Shown: positions 10,545-22,832 of the stretch, piece after piece
Numbering within the stretch: position 1 is the stretch's first letter
How the letters are laid out: every line of letters begins with the position of its first letter
DNA from: Diploscapter coronatus
Taxonomy: Eukaryota > Nematoda > Chromadorea > Rhabditida > Rhabditidae
DNA length: 64,000 nucleotides
Assembly (NCBI GenBank): GCA_964036155.1
Contig: OZ038423.1
Coordinates: forward strand, 58,171,249 to 58,235,248
Reading direction: 5' to 3'
Notes under the pieces: generated by a model
Told to the model about the DNA's origin: nothing
Databases searched by the model: none
Seen by the model: only the letters and a program-made list of their open reading frames with translations
Position numbers and translations under genes: made by a program

Positions 10545-11063
10545 GATAGGAATTTCCCTCAGAAAGCAGGATTGGATTTCAACAGAAGTCATCTGAGTGA
10601 GCTGGGTAGGCAAATCCACTCTTCATTGGGGTTTTCGGGTTTTTTGTTCAATTTGAATGGTTTCGTACCTGCTGGAACATCCCTCCAGTGTTCAGATCGA
10701 ACACAAGATTGTCGGAGCGCTTCCTGGTCGACTTTCTGCCAGTGTCAGCTTGCTTGACGAGAAGAGCCGGCATGTCGGGAGTCATGTCTTCGAGACGACC
10801 GCCGTTCAGCGCGTTGATGATCTCTTCGCATTTCTCCTTGAAACATTTTAGCTAATTAATTTTGACAGCTGAAGAATGTTACCTTCGAGTCCATCCTAGC
10901 AAACCCAACACCACGCGACTGACCATCGGCATTTCTCAAGATTCTGGTGGAAACAACCATGCCATACTTCTGGAGCACGCTCTCCAGCGCCTGCTCGTTG
11001 TAGTGCGGCGGCAGATTGGCAATGTAGAGATTGGTCGGGTCTTGTTCTTGCTGCTGAAGCTGC
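10545..11063 (-). pseudogene. Truncated duplicate of the RBMS/SUP-26 gene
   Basis: Nearly identical to 18425-18961 of the intact gene. It contains two complete exon copies (11059-10883, the second RRM, and 10836-10669) and part of the following intron, but no start, first RRM, downstream exons or stop. The left junction is within sequence shared by the ABCG 3' flank and the RBMS intron (AAAATGGATA), so the fragment was joined directly behind ABCG copy 1. Splice sites and frames are still intact in both exons, so the fragment is young. I see no way for it to make a protein on its own. Confidence 0.88.
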
Positions 11064-12119
11064 GCAAAGATTGACAAGTATGCGAATGATAAAGGGAAAA
11101 TTTTGTACTTTATCGAAATGCAGTGAGAATTGACTGGCCGAATAAAATAGGAGGCGCCTGCAGAAAAATTTCGCCTCACAAAAATGACCATAACTTTGCG
11201 TAGACTGGGCCATTTTCGGATATTTGAAGTGCGTTCAACTCCGATTGATCTCCTCTATCAGGGAGGGTGGTCTTTATCCACCAAAATTACTCGTGCGCTT
11301 TATTCAAAATCATCACAAAAAGCAAAGGGCTAGAATTTTCCCATTTTATGTTCTACATTTTTATGAATAAGTAGTGCAATCTATGATTAGGGAAATTTGA
11401 AATTTTCCTTACAGCAATAATGGTTAGTTTGACTTTTAAAACAGATTCTCCATAATTCTCGAAGCTGCCCGGACCAGAGATTTGAAATTCGTTTTGAAGG
11501 GGTATTTGAGTGTTTTCTATCTATATTCGACCTGGAGAACACGATTTTGGGGCTTTTTCCCGGAGTTTTCAAGTCCAGGTCGGGTACAAGGGTCCGGGGG
11601 TCAAATTTCAAAAGTCATTCTGATATCCCAAATTGTATATCATTCGATAGAGTATGGAAAACTGAACAGCTTTTATGAAGACACCTCATGGTTATCTATT
11701 ATAGTATGCGTGGTATGGAGGGTTGAATGATCATGCACACGAAAATGACAAAAATGTTTAAAAAATTCATACCTTTTGTAAAATCAAACCAAATTGAAAA
11801 ATCTTTTCGGGATATAGTAGTTGGAGGGTAATACTTCATTTTGCCTCCTAGAGTACTGTGCTACCACTTTATCATGATACCATATGGGTCCATGGTATAC
11901 CACCCATATGGATTTGGTTGGATCCGAGACACTTTTGCAGTTGTCCAGCCTTTGTTCGGGTTACTCAAAGAATGCGTCTTGAATATTACGAAAAATTGAT
12001 ACCCTTAAAAATAATTTAATAAAAATTATAAACAAGAAAATAGTGATGATAATTGTTCCTTCTAATTCAATGCACTTGATTTGGCCCTAAAAATGAAAAT
12101 GGGGGAGTTGGCCCACACC
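11064..12119. other. Spacer between the duplicated units
   Basis: About 1 kb with no match elsewhere in the window that I could see and no recognisable gene. A plus-strand open frame near 11482-11730 has no family resemblance. The sequence style (blocks of moderate GC inside AT-rich DNA) could be old repeat. Confidence 0.4.
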
Positions 12120-15100
12120 CACAAGTTTAAACTTCAGGAGATTTCTAATTTGTTTTTCTTTAATTTTTGATGTTTTTTTTTTATCAACTGACCATTGATC
12201 TTTATGCTAATTGAGTTTTTCGGCAATAGGTCACCGATTTCCTTATCTCTAGAAGGAAACTGTCTGCTTTGCTCTAACAACATTATCATTGGCCTATCCC
12301 TGTCTGTGTTTCAAGCGACTTTGTATTATTCCTCAATTAATCAATCCATTTTCCAGATTTTCTCGGTTTTTTTTTGTAAAATAAACTTATTTCTTGTTAG
12401 AAAATCTGAACTTTACAAGTCAAGACATTTTAGGAAGCCGTATTTCTCAAATGAATTTTGACGAGCCGTTAAATTTAACCTACGATGAAGACTCGTTAAC
12501 TCCTTTGGTTGAACTCAAAAAACTGAGCGTTTTAGTGCCTGAAGGGTATGAGTTTGTTTTCTTTGGAAAGTCGCCAAGCTATTCATAATCTAGTTTGAAA
12601 AGCTCGATCATTTTTCATTTATTTACACTACCAGAGAGAAATTATCAAATTTCCCAAGACCCCCATGATCCGAGTTAATTAGTATAAAAGCCAGAGTATA
12701 TCTTCAGATGCAATTTATACTGGTCCTCTCTAAACGTAGCCGGACCTGAAAACAAGCCGACCACCTTTAAGGAAAAGTACCTGACTTCGAAGCCCAAGAA
12801 AGTCAAACAGATTCTTCACAATGGTCCGATACATTTTTGTTCGTTTTTCAAATGTCAATTTTTAGTCTCCGGTATAGCCGAGGCAGGCAAGTTATTGGCC
12901 ATTATGGGGAGCAGGTAGGCAAAAAAATTGAATTTTTGAAAATCTACAAAATTCAGTGGAGCCGGGAAAACGACGCTTTTGAACGTGTTGACGTCGAGGA
13001 ATCTGAAGCATCTCGACGTGCAGGTCTTCTGAATTTTGTTGACGACAATTCTTTGACGTCGGATTAAATTCAGGGTACGATTTTGATGGACGGGCATAGG
13101 ACGAATAAGTGGAAGATTCGAGAAGTCAGCGCTTTTGTTCAGCAACACGACATGTTCGTTGGAACGCTGACCGCTAGAGAGCATCTCAGATTCATGGTTG
13201 GATGATTTTTATAATTTTCTTAGAGTGTTTATTCAATTCGGAGTCTAAAGAACACTAATCATGCTGTTAGAATAGTAACCTTTCCAAAATTGGGATTTCA
13301 TCTATTCAGGCAAAGTTACGAATGGGCAATCAATACACTTTGAAGCAGAAGTATGACAGGGTTGAGTCTGTCATCAAGCAGGTGAGATTTACATTTCTTG
13401 GTTCTAGAAGTTAGATTTTTAAGATGGGTCTGACGAACTGCGCCAATACCCCTATTGGGATTCCCAACTCGGTCAAAGGACTGTCCTGCGGCGAAATGAA
13501 ACGACTGGCTTTTGCTTCGGAAATTTTGACCTGTCCCAAGATATTGTTCTGTGATGAGCCTACGAGGTAAAATTGGGTTTATAGATCGAAAATTAGTGGG
13601 ATATTTTTCATATTTCAGTGGTCTAGACGCTTTCATGGCCGGCCACGTCGTGCAAGCCCTGAGAAGTCTGGCCGACGGAGGCATGACGGTCATCATCACG
13701 ATTCATCAGCCCAGCAGTCAAGTTTATGGACTATTTCACAAGTACTGAGTTGTGCGATTCAATTAAAAGTTTTCACTCAGCTTAGACTTCATACTTTTTT
13801 TAGAAGATTCCACTTTAGAAGTGACTGAAGAAGTTTAAGATGATTGTAAATGGATTTTACAGCGAACAAATCTTACAGACGCTTATTTCTTCATATTTAA
13901 ATTTTAGCTTATGCTTAATGGCTTGTGGTCGTACGATTTACCTGGGGCCCGTTGAAGAGGCTTTGCCCCTATTTTCGCGGTTGGCTTTTCTTCTCGAAAT
14001 TTAACAAATTTAAAAAAAAAAAAATCAGATGCGGCTTCCCTTGTCCACCATATTACAACCCTGCGGATCATCTTATCAGAACCTTAGCGGTGATTGATAG
14101 AGACCGAGAGAACTCGCTGAAGAATATCGCGGTAGATTGGGAATTTCTAGATATCCGAAAATTATGAATTTAGAAAATCAGAGACGGATTTCTGAAATCC
14201 TCTCACGGACAAGTCATTTCGGAGATCGGAAAAGCTGATAGGGTTAACTTTTCGAAAGATTTAGAATTTTAGAGGATACATTTTAGCAGAGCACTTCAAG
14301 TTATAGCGACGATAGTTTATTCGGGTCGGATAAGAACTTCTTCAGTCACGAGTTCGAATTTTCCTTTCATGACCAAAGAGCATATTTGAAATCTTTAGAT
14401 ATGCTGCCGGATATTTTGACCAGTTGATGGCGTTGGGCTGGAGATCTTGGCTCACAATAATTCGCGATCCGGTTTTGCTGCAAGTTCAACTTTTTCATAT
14501 CATTGTGGGCTTTACAAATATTTGACAATTATTTTTGAGACGTTTTTTTCAAAATTCTTTTTAAAAAAATGCTTCTCTTCAGATAGCCGGACTTATCACT
14601 GGAGCAGTGTACTTCAACACACAAATCACTCCGGAAACTATCATTTCGATTAACGGAATAATGTTCAATCACATCAGAAACTTGAACTTCATGTTGCAGT
14701 TCCTGAGTGTCCCGGTAAATACGGAATCTTGTTGCAGTAAGAAAGGAATTTTAGATCATAATCGACGAAATGCCTATAGTTCTAAGGGAAAATGCCAATG
14801 GGGTGTATCGAATCAGCACCTATTTCATAGCGAAAAATATCGCCGAGGTTTCAAATAACGGCTATTTTAAAGCTAATTTGACTGATTTAAGCTACCCCAA
14901 TATATCGTGCTTTCATTCATTTATAACTTGATCGTCTATTGGATGACTGGACTGTATCCAGCAGTATCGCCGTTTCTATTTTCTTCTTTCGTGTCAATAA
15001 TGCTTTTGAGCGTGGCCATTTCTGTGTGTAAGATATATTTTTAAAAAAAAGTAGATGAAGACCATTTCAAATTCAGCGTATGCAGTAGCAACCATCTTTG

Positions 15101-15648
15101 GGGATGTAGCGATAGCAATAACCATGCTCTCAGTTTTCGTCATCCCAATCATGGCCTTCGGAGGCTTTTTCATTGCATTCGATACAATTCCGGTCTACTT
15201 CGAATGGCTTTCGGCGCTGTCATATTTCAAGTAAGTTATTTTTAGAAGTTTATTTAGTCTTTTAATTCTTAGTACATCAAACCCGAATGATTTTTCAGAT
15301 ACGCCTACGAAGCGTTCGCTATCAACCAGTGGGAGAATATTCCTGTTATTCCAGGTTACAAATAAGCAAATTTGACAATTTAATTGAATTCCATCTTAGG
15401 ATGTCTAAATGCGACTTCGAAGTCGTTAACTTCATGCCCTAAAACGGGACTCGAGGTTATTGAATCGGTAAGGGTGTTTTATCCAGTCTTTAATCACGGT
15501 CTCATAATTCAGATCGACTTTTCTCCCGACAACAAATGGTTCGATATTGTCGTGATGTTTGTGATGAGCATTGTTCTGAGACTCATTTCGTATATGGCCT
15601 TGTTGTTTAGAAGTTATAAAAATCAATAAATAGTTCAAAATTGATAGG
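12120..15648. repeat. Segmental duplication, copy 2 (ABCG part)
   Basis: Partner of 6120-10549. It lacks all three insertions found in copy 1. The relation continues at 18420-18970, whose copy in the first unit directly follows the ABCG gene; copy 1 therefore lost the stretch equivalent to about 15.65-18.42 kb. Confidence 0.9.
12451..15629 (+). CDS. ABCG (white-type) half-transporter, duplicate copy 2
   Basis: Same 20-exon structure and 652-residue length as copy 1; exons 12451-12545, 12708-12823, 12866-12914, 12957-13023, 13074-13196, 13310-13381, 13424-13566, 13619-13741, 13908-13979, 14029-14131, 14174-14242, 14287-14351, 14399-14504, 14583-14714, 14755-14847, 14892-15027, 15077-15230, 15299-15354, 15400-15467 and 15513-15629. 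The ATP-binding half up to exon 8 is indistinguishable from copy 1, including the odd LSCGE signature. The membrane half differs at scattered residues (for example VEEALP for [18 protein letters not shown] for [19 protein letters not shown] for MMIIVLRL). All frames and splice sites are intact, so both copies look functional. It is convergent with the RBMS gene. Confidence 0.92.
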
Positions 15649-17729
15649 TTTGAAAAAGTTTTTTCGACACTTCCGCCGTAACTTGGAGTCCTATACCTAT
15701 GGTGTACTTGTAGCCTGGACGTCGAGGATTCAGAATCTGAAAAGTTTTGTGTGATATGGTACCCCGAATTCAAACACCTATTATGGAAATAGAATGAATT
15801 TATTCCAGAACACATCATCAGAGTTAAGGCGCTATCATCGGGAGTTGATTTGGTTGGGCATTGAATCGGTGAATTTATGAAAAAAGAAGTCAAAATGGCC
15901 AAAAATCTAAGCTTCACCAATCCATGCGAAATTTCGCATAACTAAAACAAAGGCAATTCTCGGAGTTTCGGGAAAAAATTGAAGAATATCTTGGAAAAAC
16001 AACGAAAACAATTTTTGAGAGAAAATCAATGTTTACGAAAGAAAAGCTGTACAAAATATTAAATCAAACGATACAGAAAAATGAAAAAGAACTTTGAAAA
16101 TTCAGAAAAACTGTATCGAATGCTAGTAAATTTAAACAAGAAAATTTCGGTTTATATACATGTGCTTCTTAATAGAGCGAATAAATATAGCTACATGGAG
16201 TTCCTTTTGAAATGGCAATTTAAAACATGATACTATTGATTATTTCCCACACAATGACATCATGTTTGAATTGCCACATATAATATGTGAGTTTAGTGAC
16301 AAAGGTCGAATCAGATCAGTAAGTGAAGAGCAAAATGATGTTAGATAAATTTCAAAGATTAAATTTGAACCCACTGATCTAATTTTACAAGTAGTCGAGT
16401 GATTACACAGTTTCGAATGAAAATTGAAATATCGTTCAACAAATGAGCTTCTATCGTGACGACCAGTCTTCGCCCTTTAATATTCTGGTAAAAATTGATT
16501 TGCAAAATAGTTACTTTTCTGGAAAATTCCCCCACTTTTTTCATTACTTACATATTTTACCTCAAAAATGAGTTGATTTTCCAAGAATCGGAAAATCGAC
16601 GATTACAAATTCTCGCAAACCAATTTTTGAAATAAATATAAACAAATCTTATGTTTTTCGAGCTGAAAATTGCTGAATTCGCTCAGCGATGAAGATTTAA
16701 TAGAATTTAGAGTTTTAAATAAATGCATCGATCGATGAGTCTTGCGAAAATTTATGGGCATTTTAAAAATTTTCTAAGTTTTGCCCCATAAATTCTCAAA
16801 TCTGACGATAGGTTCTGTACAAAACTTAAATTAACAACAAGGAAAATCTGATCCTTTCAAATCGAAGAGTCATCATCAACTTATATCTTAAACACATTAG
16901 GAAATCTCAAAAAAGCCGAATGAATTGAGACAACGAATTTTAAATGAGATAAAATTTTAACACTTAATAGATTTACAACGAATTTTTACGTAAATTCATC
17001 GCAAATCGGGAAGAAAATTCATGTGAAGTGGTTATCTGAGGGCTGAAAAGGCAACTCATTGGAGAAGAATAGCTTAATCGCGTGGGGGATACATTTTAAA
17101 AATGGGTATTCGGAAATCTCGCAACTTGAAGAAGTATTTCGTCGATTTTGCATACCATCTCCTCGAGTTGCAAGATGGTCCAAATTAGCGTAAACGTGGA
17201 ATATAGAGTATTGATACCTTGAATAAGAAAACGTCTATAAAAGGTGTGAAACGAACAATCAAATATATCGAAGCAAAATCGAGAGACGAAACGAGATAGA
17301 TGTGAGAAACGTGGTGGTGTTTGTAAAAATGAAAGAAACCGAGAAAACGACAAATGAAACGTGTATTGAAGGATTAAATTGGCTGGGTCGCGCAGCTTAT
17401 TGTTAACCCAAGCAAATGATAGCTCTCTTCTCAACCAACTACAAACATGAATAAATATGAATTGGTTGACCACATATGGTTATCAGTCAAAATAACAAGG
17501 AGAAATATTTGAAATGTGTCAAGCCCTTCGAGAAAAATTAATGCTTATCGACTTGACGCGAAAAACGTTAGAATTCACATAGAAAACGCACAACATCGAC
17601 AAATTAAAATTGTCGGAGAAAAGAAAACAAGAAGAGACAGGAAATAACTCAGGAAGAGTCCAAGTTTGAGGCGAGTCGGATCGGCACCTAATATTGGTAA
17701 CAAGTTGGAGCCTCATGGAACTTCGTGGC
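15649..17729. other. Convergent intergenic region, ABCG copy 2 / RBMS gene
   Basis: Holds the 3' UTRs of both neighbours. Apart from a hairpin at 16213-16276 (separate entry) I see no gene. The minus-strand open frames near 15432-15920, 16359-16544 and 17096-17473 lack family resemblance and overlap known ABCG exons or AT-rich DNA. Confidence 0.5.
16213..16276 (+). ncRNA. Possible pre-miRNA-like hairpin
   Basis: Arms TGGCAATTTAAAACATGAT (from 16213) and ATCATGTTTGAATTGCCA (ending 16276) pair along about 18 bp with one bulge and one G:T, then a small internal mismatch, then ATTG:CAAT, closing on a loop of about 13 bases. Overall size of about 64 nt and a stem of about 24 bp fit an animal miRNA precursor. 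I do not recognise a known miRNA seed. Strand cannot be decided from sequence. A short palindromic repeat is the alternative. Confidence 0.35.
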
Positions 17730-19869
17730 TTACTGAGTGCCATTCTAAAAAGTAGACTTCTTCAAATTTTCCTGGTGAAAAATGTTGTACCTGTGCGATG
17801 CCCTTTCTGTGGTAGTCGTCGATGCTGACCTGCTGCGGCGCGCCGTAGCCCATTGCAGCCATGTTGTTGTTCATGCCCTGCGCGGTCGGACCCGTACCGC
17901 CGGCCATCATGTCATAGTTGCTCGTGGTCGTGTAGGGCTAAATTTAGATCACTAGTTAAATTGGTTTAAAATTCGGCATCTAGTAAGCGACGTGACCTGT
18001 CTCTAATACTATTGCTTCTTGTCATTTAGTTCTTTCCTAGCCTAACTATAGCTAACGTTATTTGTTAATAGCCTAAAGTTGTACCTTGCGAGCACCCATA
18101 TAGTATTGCTGAGTGGGCGCTGCAGTGGCCGCGGCACCATAGACGTAAATGCCCGAGTCAGTCGTACCAGCGGTCGGGGCCGCGTTCAACTGCAGTGACG
18201 ACATCTGCGATGTCATCGTGTTCAGATCGTAGGCTAAAGTATGGCGTTCAATTTCAACCTAATTAAATTTGCTTACGATAGTTGACTTGCTGATAGCCCA
18301 TGTTGTAGTTCATGTACGGAGTCGCCTGATACACCTGCGGAACAGCCGACATGTTGCGCATATAGTCGTTCGTGCCGATGAAGGGCTGAAATTCCTAAAT
18401 AAACGATTATTTTTTATCTTATTTGGAAAATGGATATGAATTTCCCTCAGAAAGCAGGATTGGATTTCAACAGAAGTCATCTGAGTGAGCTGGGTAGGCA
18501 AATCCACTCTTCATTGGGGTTTTCGGGTTTTTCGGGGGTTTTTGTTCAATTTGAATGGTTTCGTACCTGCTGGAACATCCCTCCAGTGTTCAGATCGAAC
18601 ACAAGATTGTCGGAGCGCTTCCTGGTCGACTTTCTACCAGTGTCAGCTTGCTTGACGAGAAGAGCCGGCATGTCGGGAGTCATGTCTTCGAGACGACCGC
18701 CGTTCAGCGCGTTGATGATCTCTTCGCATTTCTCCTTGAAACATTTTAGCTAATTAACTTTGACAGCTGAAGAATGTTACCTTCGAGTCCATCCTAGCAA
18801 ACCCAACACCACGCGACTGACCATCGGCATTTCTCAAGATTCTGGTGGAAACAACCATGCCATACTTCTGGAGCACGCTCTCCAGCGCCTGCTCGTTGTA
18901 GTGCGGCGGCAGATTGGCAATGTAGAGATTGGTCGGGTCTTGTTCTTGCTGCTGAAGCTGCGCAAAGATTAGAGGACAGTTCTCGTAAAGATAAGTTTAA
19001 CGTTGGAGGCAAGTGAATTTTTCAAGGTATGAAGAGTCAACCAACCTTGGCCATCTGCGCCTGAATGTTGCGACCGTTGAGCTCCTCAACGGCGCGAGCA
19101 GCAGCTTCGCGACTCTCGAAATCCACGAAGCCGTACCCCTTGCACTGATTCGTCTGCTTGTCCATGATTGCCTAAAATTTCTTACTTCAAAATTTTTCGA
19201 GGGGAAAGAAAAAATACCTTCGTGGAAGCGATCGCTCCAAACTCCTGACACATCTGACGCAGATCCTCGTCAGTCGTGTTCGGAGGCAGACCTCGAATGT
19301 AGAGGTTCGTCGCGCTCAGCGGAGTCGAGTCCTGCAGCGGCGTACCGTCGCGAGTGATCCCCGCTCCGTAGGAACCAACGCTTCTCATGTTGCCCGACAT
19401 TCCTCCGGAATTCTGGTAACCACCGTTGTTGTTGTAGTTGCGGTTGTACTAAACGCAGGGTTTTTAATCTGAGGTTGGTGAGTTGCAATTACGCTATTGT
19501 AGTATTGACGTCCTCCAGCACCTTGAGCACTATGTTGATGGTGAGTATTATTGTTCATGTAGTTCACGTAGGCCTGAACTCAAATATTTGCACCGAAATG
19601 AAATTAAAGTGTTCAAAGAATTTAGTTTACATGAAGCGATAAAATAGAAAACAGTCTCAGCTCATTTGATCAATTCTAGTAAATTTGGTCCAAAATCGTA
19701 CTTGTTGCGGATTTTGTCCAGGAGACATGACCACATGGGCCGTGACACTAGTGGTATTGGTGACAGCAGCCTGGGGCGGAAGCTGTGCTGAGGAGACCGA
19801 CGAGCCTGTCACACCACGTCCTCTGTCCAGGGTGACAAACCGATCAAAGCAAGTGCTGTCGGGCACCCG
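17730..19869 (-). CDS. sup-26: RBMS/alan shepard-type RNA-binding protein (two RRMs), 5' end incomplete
   Basis: Exons: 19869(?)-19702, 19573-19493, 19448-19218, 19171-19046, 18957-18781, 18734-18567, 18385-18277, 18233-18085, 17937-17791 and 17744-17730. From the in-frame ATG at 19728 this gives 409 residues. RRM1 has NLYIRGLPP (RNP2) and CKGYGFVDF (RNP1). RRM2 has NLYIANLPP and SRGVGFARM. This tandem pair, with the [11 protein letters not shown] linker, is diagnostic of RBMS/MSSP, Drosophila shep and C. elegans SUP-26, which bind AU-rich 3' UTRs and control translation. The C-terminus is Gln/Ala/Tyr/Met-rich and low complexity. The frame stays open upstream of ATG 19728 to a possible acceptor (CTCTTGACTAG) at 19870, with Ser/Thr/Ala/Gln-rich coding-like sequence, so further 5' exons probably lie in the 20-30 kb region. 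The last exon is tiny (NGTQ and stop) and less certain. Confidence 0.93.
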
Positions 19870-22265
19870 CTAGTCAAGAGAATTCCAACGACTATCTGAG
19901 ATCGATTCGACGCTCTGAAATTCATGCCTTTAAAACTTAAATCAAGTCTAATTAAAAATGATAAAATGAGCTTAGATTCCATAATGCAAAGTCCTTGTGA
20001 TGAAGGTCAAAGATTCTCGAGGAAAACTCTTGAAAGATACGAACAAATCAAGAAATTACGTTGGACAAACAAAGTCTCAGTTTTCAATTTGCTACTTTCT
20101 TCTTTGGAAAGATGTGAAAAAATCTATCAAAACACTCATTCTCTTCTCCCCTTCTTCTTTTTCTCGATCATGGCATTTGCGCAGCGGCACTCTCACTCAC
20201 ACACATACGCGCTCTCAAAGAGATGATAGAGTCACGTGGCCCGAAAAACTGAAAGAAGAATGGAAAAGATTCAGGCAAACATTGAAATATCATAAGCAAA
20301 GGTGATAAACAAGATAGAAAGAATACGATAAGAGAAGAATTCCTTCTTCTAACAAAAGAAATTTTTACGAGCGAACATTTTTATATTCTTGCCTATCATA
20401 ATGAAATTCGAAATTTAAAACAGATTCAAATTCCGCTTATCCTGAATACTAGACTCTTTTCGTTTTTATGGAAACGTCAAAAATCCCATATTATATGCAC
20501 TCTTACGGATTAAGAACTAAACATCTATCGTAACACATAATGCAAATTGTAGCCAGAACTAAATCTTGCGAATGAATGAAGAAGAAGAAGAAGTTAGCTT
20601 ATTTGTTATGAAAATATATGAGAATGAAATTTGTAGTGAGAGGAATGAGATTTGCAAAAATGCAAAGTTCAGACAGAGGTAATAATTATAGAGTAAAGTA
20701 TGTCTAAATATCTTTGAAATATAAAAGCGCAAAATATCTTATATGGCTATATAGGGTTGAAGATCAACAAAAGTAGACGGAAAATCGATTATTAAAAATT
20801 CCGGTGAAGTTTCAAATGAAAGGAATATGACACTTGCTGAATATATATCATTTTAAGACAACTAGATATTAGAGCATGCTAGGTTCCGCCTCAGTCCAAT
20901 TGTTATTGCTAATGTAAATTAATAGACGCCCATCATAGAGCAATGTGTGCTGCTCGTTATTTTAATGACTAAATTGTTGCATTAACTACGCAAACTAATT
21001 GAACTATTTCTGATCATAAACGAATGGAGGAAACGCGCACTTTTTCGAGTAATTATAATTATCAAAGTGACCATCATTATAATTGCGTATTTCATAGAAA
21101 AAGCGGCTATTAATGCGGGCGTTTCATTTCCTTGATGAATTCTCTCATCTCTCGCACTTCTAAATTATGCTCGCATCATATTACATAAAGTGCGCGTAAA
21201 ATTGTTGCTCTTTCATACGCCACTTTGCGTCATTTATAAACTAAACAACACAATCGAAAGTTATGATAGAATATTTGACATAGATCCTCTTAAAAACTTC
21301 TTACGCAATAATGTATGCACATTGGAAGAATTAAGACTAGTGAGTAAAAGCGGAATCTCATGAGCGGACAAACCCCGGAGTTTAATCTGTTCAACGTCAA
21401 AGTTTATGATCTGTATTTAAGCAAAAAGGGTGTCTAAAATATGTCCTTATCAGATATTGAATGTAAGAAATTCAACAGAAAAGAATGAGAATAACATGAT
21501 CTTTTCACATGAGATGTGCTAAAATGTTCATACGAGTTTAATGAAGAACGAAGATTATGATCCAGTGCGAAGTTCCATGAAATGTGATAAGCCGACAGAT
21601 GGTTGATATCTAGCGATTGGCGCTCAAATCAAATCGATGCGTCGCGGTTCGCGAATTTCGCGTTGCGGTTCATCTCTGTGTGAAAGATAGAGCGGCGAGA
21701 GTCGGAGAGGGCGCAGAGCGACAGAGCGACGACGACGAACCCCTTCTCTCTCTCCCTCTTCTTTACCCCCTTCCCTGTTTTTGCCCTCTCGCGCTCTGCT
21801 AGCAGCGGCCTCTTTGGATGCGAGCCAGAAAGGGGCGTGGCTTGGCCTCCAGCCAAGAAATGTGCAGAACGCGTGCAGAAATAGGAGTGTGCAGAGAAAG
21901 CAGGAACACGACGAAAAGAACGAGGGTCCTTTTCTTTTCCAACCAAACTTTTTTCCTCCTTCGCCGTCTTTCCCCCTTCTCTGCTAAAGCGGTCAGCGTC
22001 AAAATGTAGAAAAACATCTCTCTCACTCGAAGAAGAAGAAATGTAGGAAATCAATCGATAGAATTTGATCAAAATGATAATCGATATGGTAGGTCAGAAC
22101 CGGAAATGCCTGGCATAGAGAGAGAAAGTGACGATATTTCTGCTATGGGGATGACTCACATCCTCTGGCTCTCTAACCACGGAATTGAATGCCCAGCATT
22201 GTGTATGATGCGAGATGTGGCCGAACAAAACATTGCGAGAGGCGTTTTATTGCAATAGAACCGAG

Positions 22266-22289
22266 CACACACACACACACACACACACT
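22266..22289. repeat. (CA)n microsatellite
   Basis: Uninterrupted CA dinucleotide run of about 12 units. Confidence 0.95.
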
Positions 22290-22800
22290 CATACGCACAA
22301 ATCATTCGGTTGGAATTTGGAAGGGGAAATTGAAACGATGGGCTGAAGATATTATATTTACTTAGGCAGGATTATGAATATTTATCATAAAGAAGATATG
22401 AGAAGTTTCACGTAAATTGAGAAGAGTGCGCATTTGAATATCCTTAGCAAAAGTCATAAGGAACGCGGTTGACAAAAAGACAGCAGAAAATAGACAAAAA
22501 GTGGTGCGAAGAGAAGAGACCAAACTATAGACACCGAAACACATTCGCGCGCTCAGCCACATGAACGACCCGGTCAATCGTTACTCACAGCGCCAAAAAC
22601 CAGACGATATGCAGATGGACGAAAAACTACTGCGCGCAATCGATCGAAAATTTGAACTTGGTCATAAAATAGTATAAAAATCGCTCAATCAATAGAAATC
22701 ACCTATTTCATATTGATGATTCAACAGCGCGTGACTGGAAGCGTACTGTATACTAACAAGACAGAAATTTGAAAAGATGAGGATAGAATTTTGAATAATA

Positions 22801-22832
22801 ATACTATATTATATAGATATAGATATAGATAT
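22801..22832. repeat. (TATAGA)n-type simple repeat
   Basis: Short run of ATAT followed by repeated ATAGAT units, about four copies. Confidence 0.85.

Larger units (their letters stand above)
6120..10549. repeat. Segmental duplication, copy 1 (ABCG part)
   Basis: This block matches 12120-15648 from about ACAAGTTTAAACTTCAG to just past the ABCG stop. Between roughly 6517 and 7902 I could find no difference between copies, introns included, while sequence on both sides differs by several percent. Copy 1 holds three insertions absent from copy 2 (near 6141, 7926 and 9500). The duplicated unit then jumps to a piece of the RBMS gene. Confidence 0.9.

Noticed and set aside
11482..11730. 82-codon plus-strand frame in the spacer between duplicates
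   Set aside because: No recognisable domain and no conserved copy.
18430..18550. Possible extra RBMS exon in the intron 18386-18566
   Set aside because: Conserved in the pseudogene only because of recent duplication; every reading phase hits a stop or fails to join the next exon in frame.
19924..22072. Several open frames of 60-147 codons upstream of the RBMS gene
   Set aside because: Low-complexity GA/CT-rich frames on both strands without homology; they look like promoter DNA.
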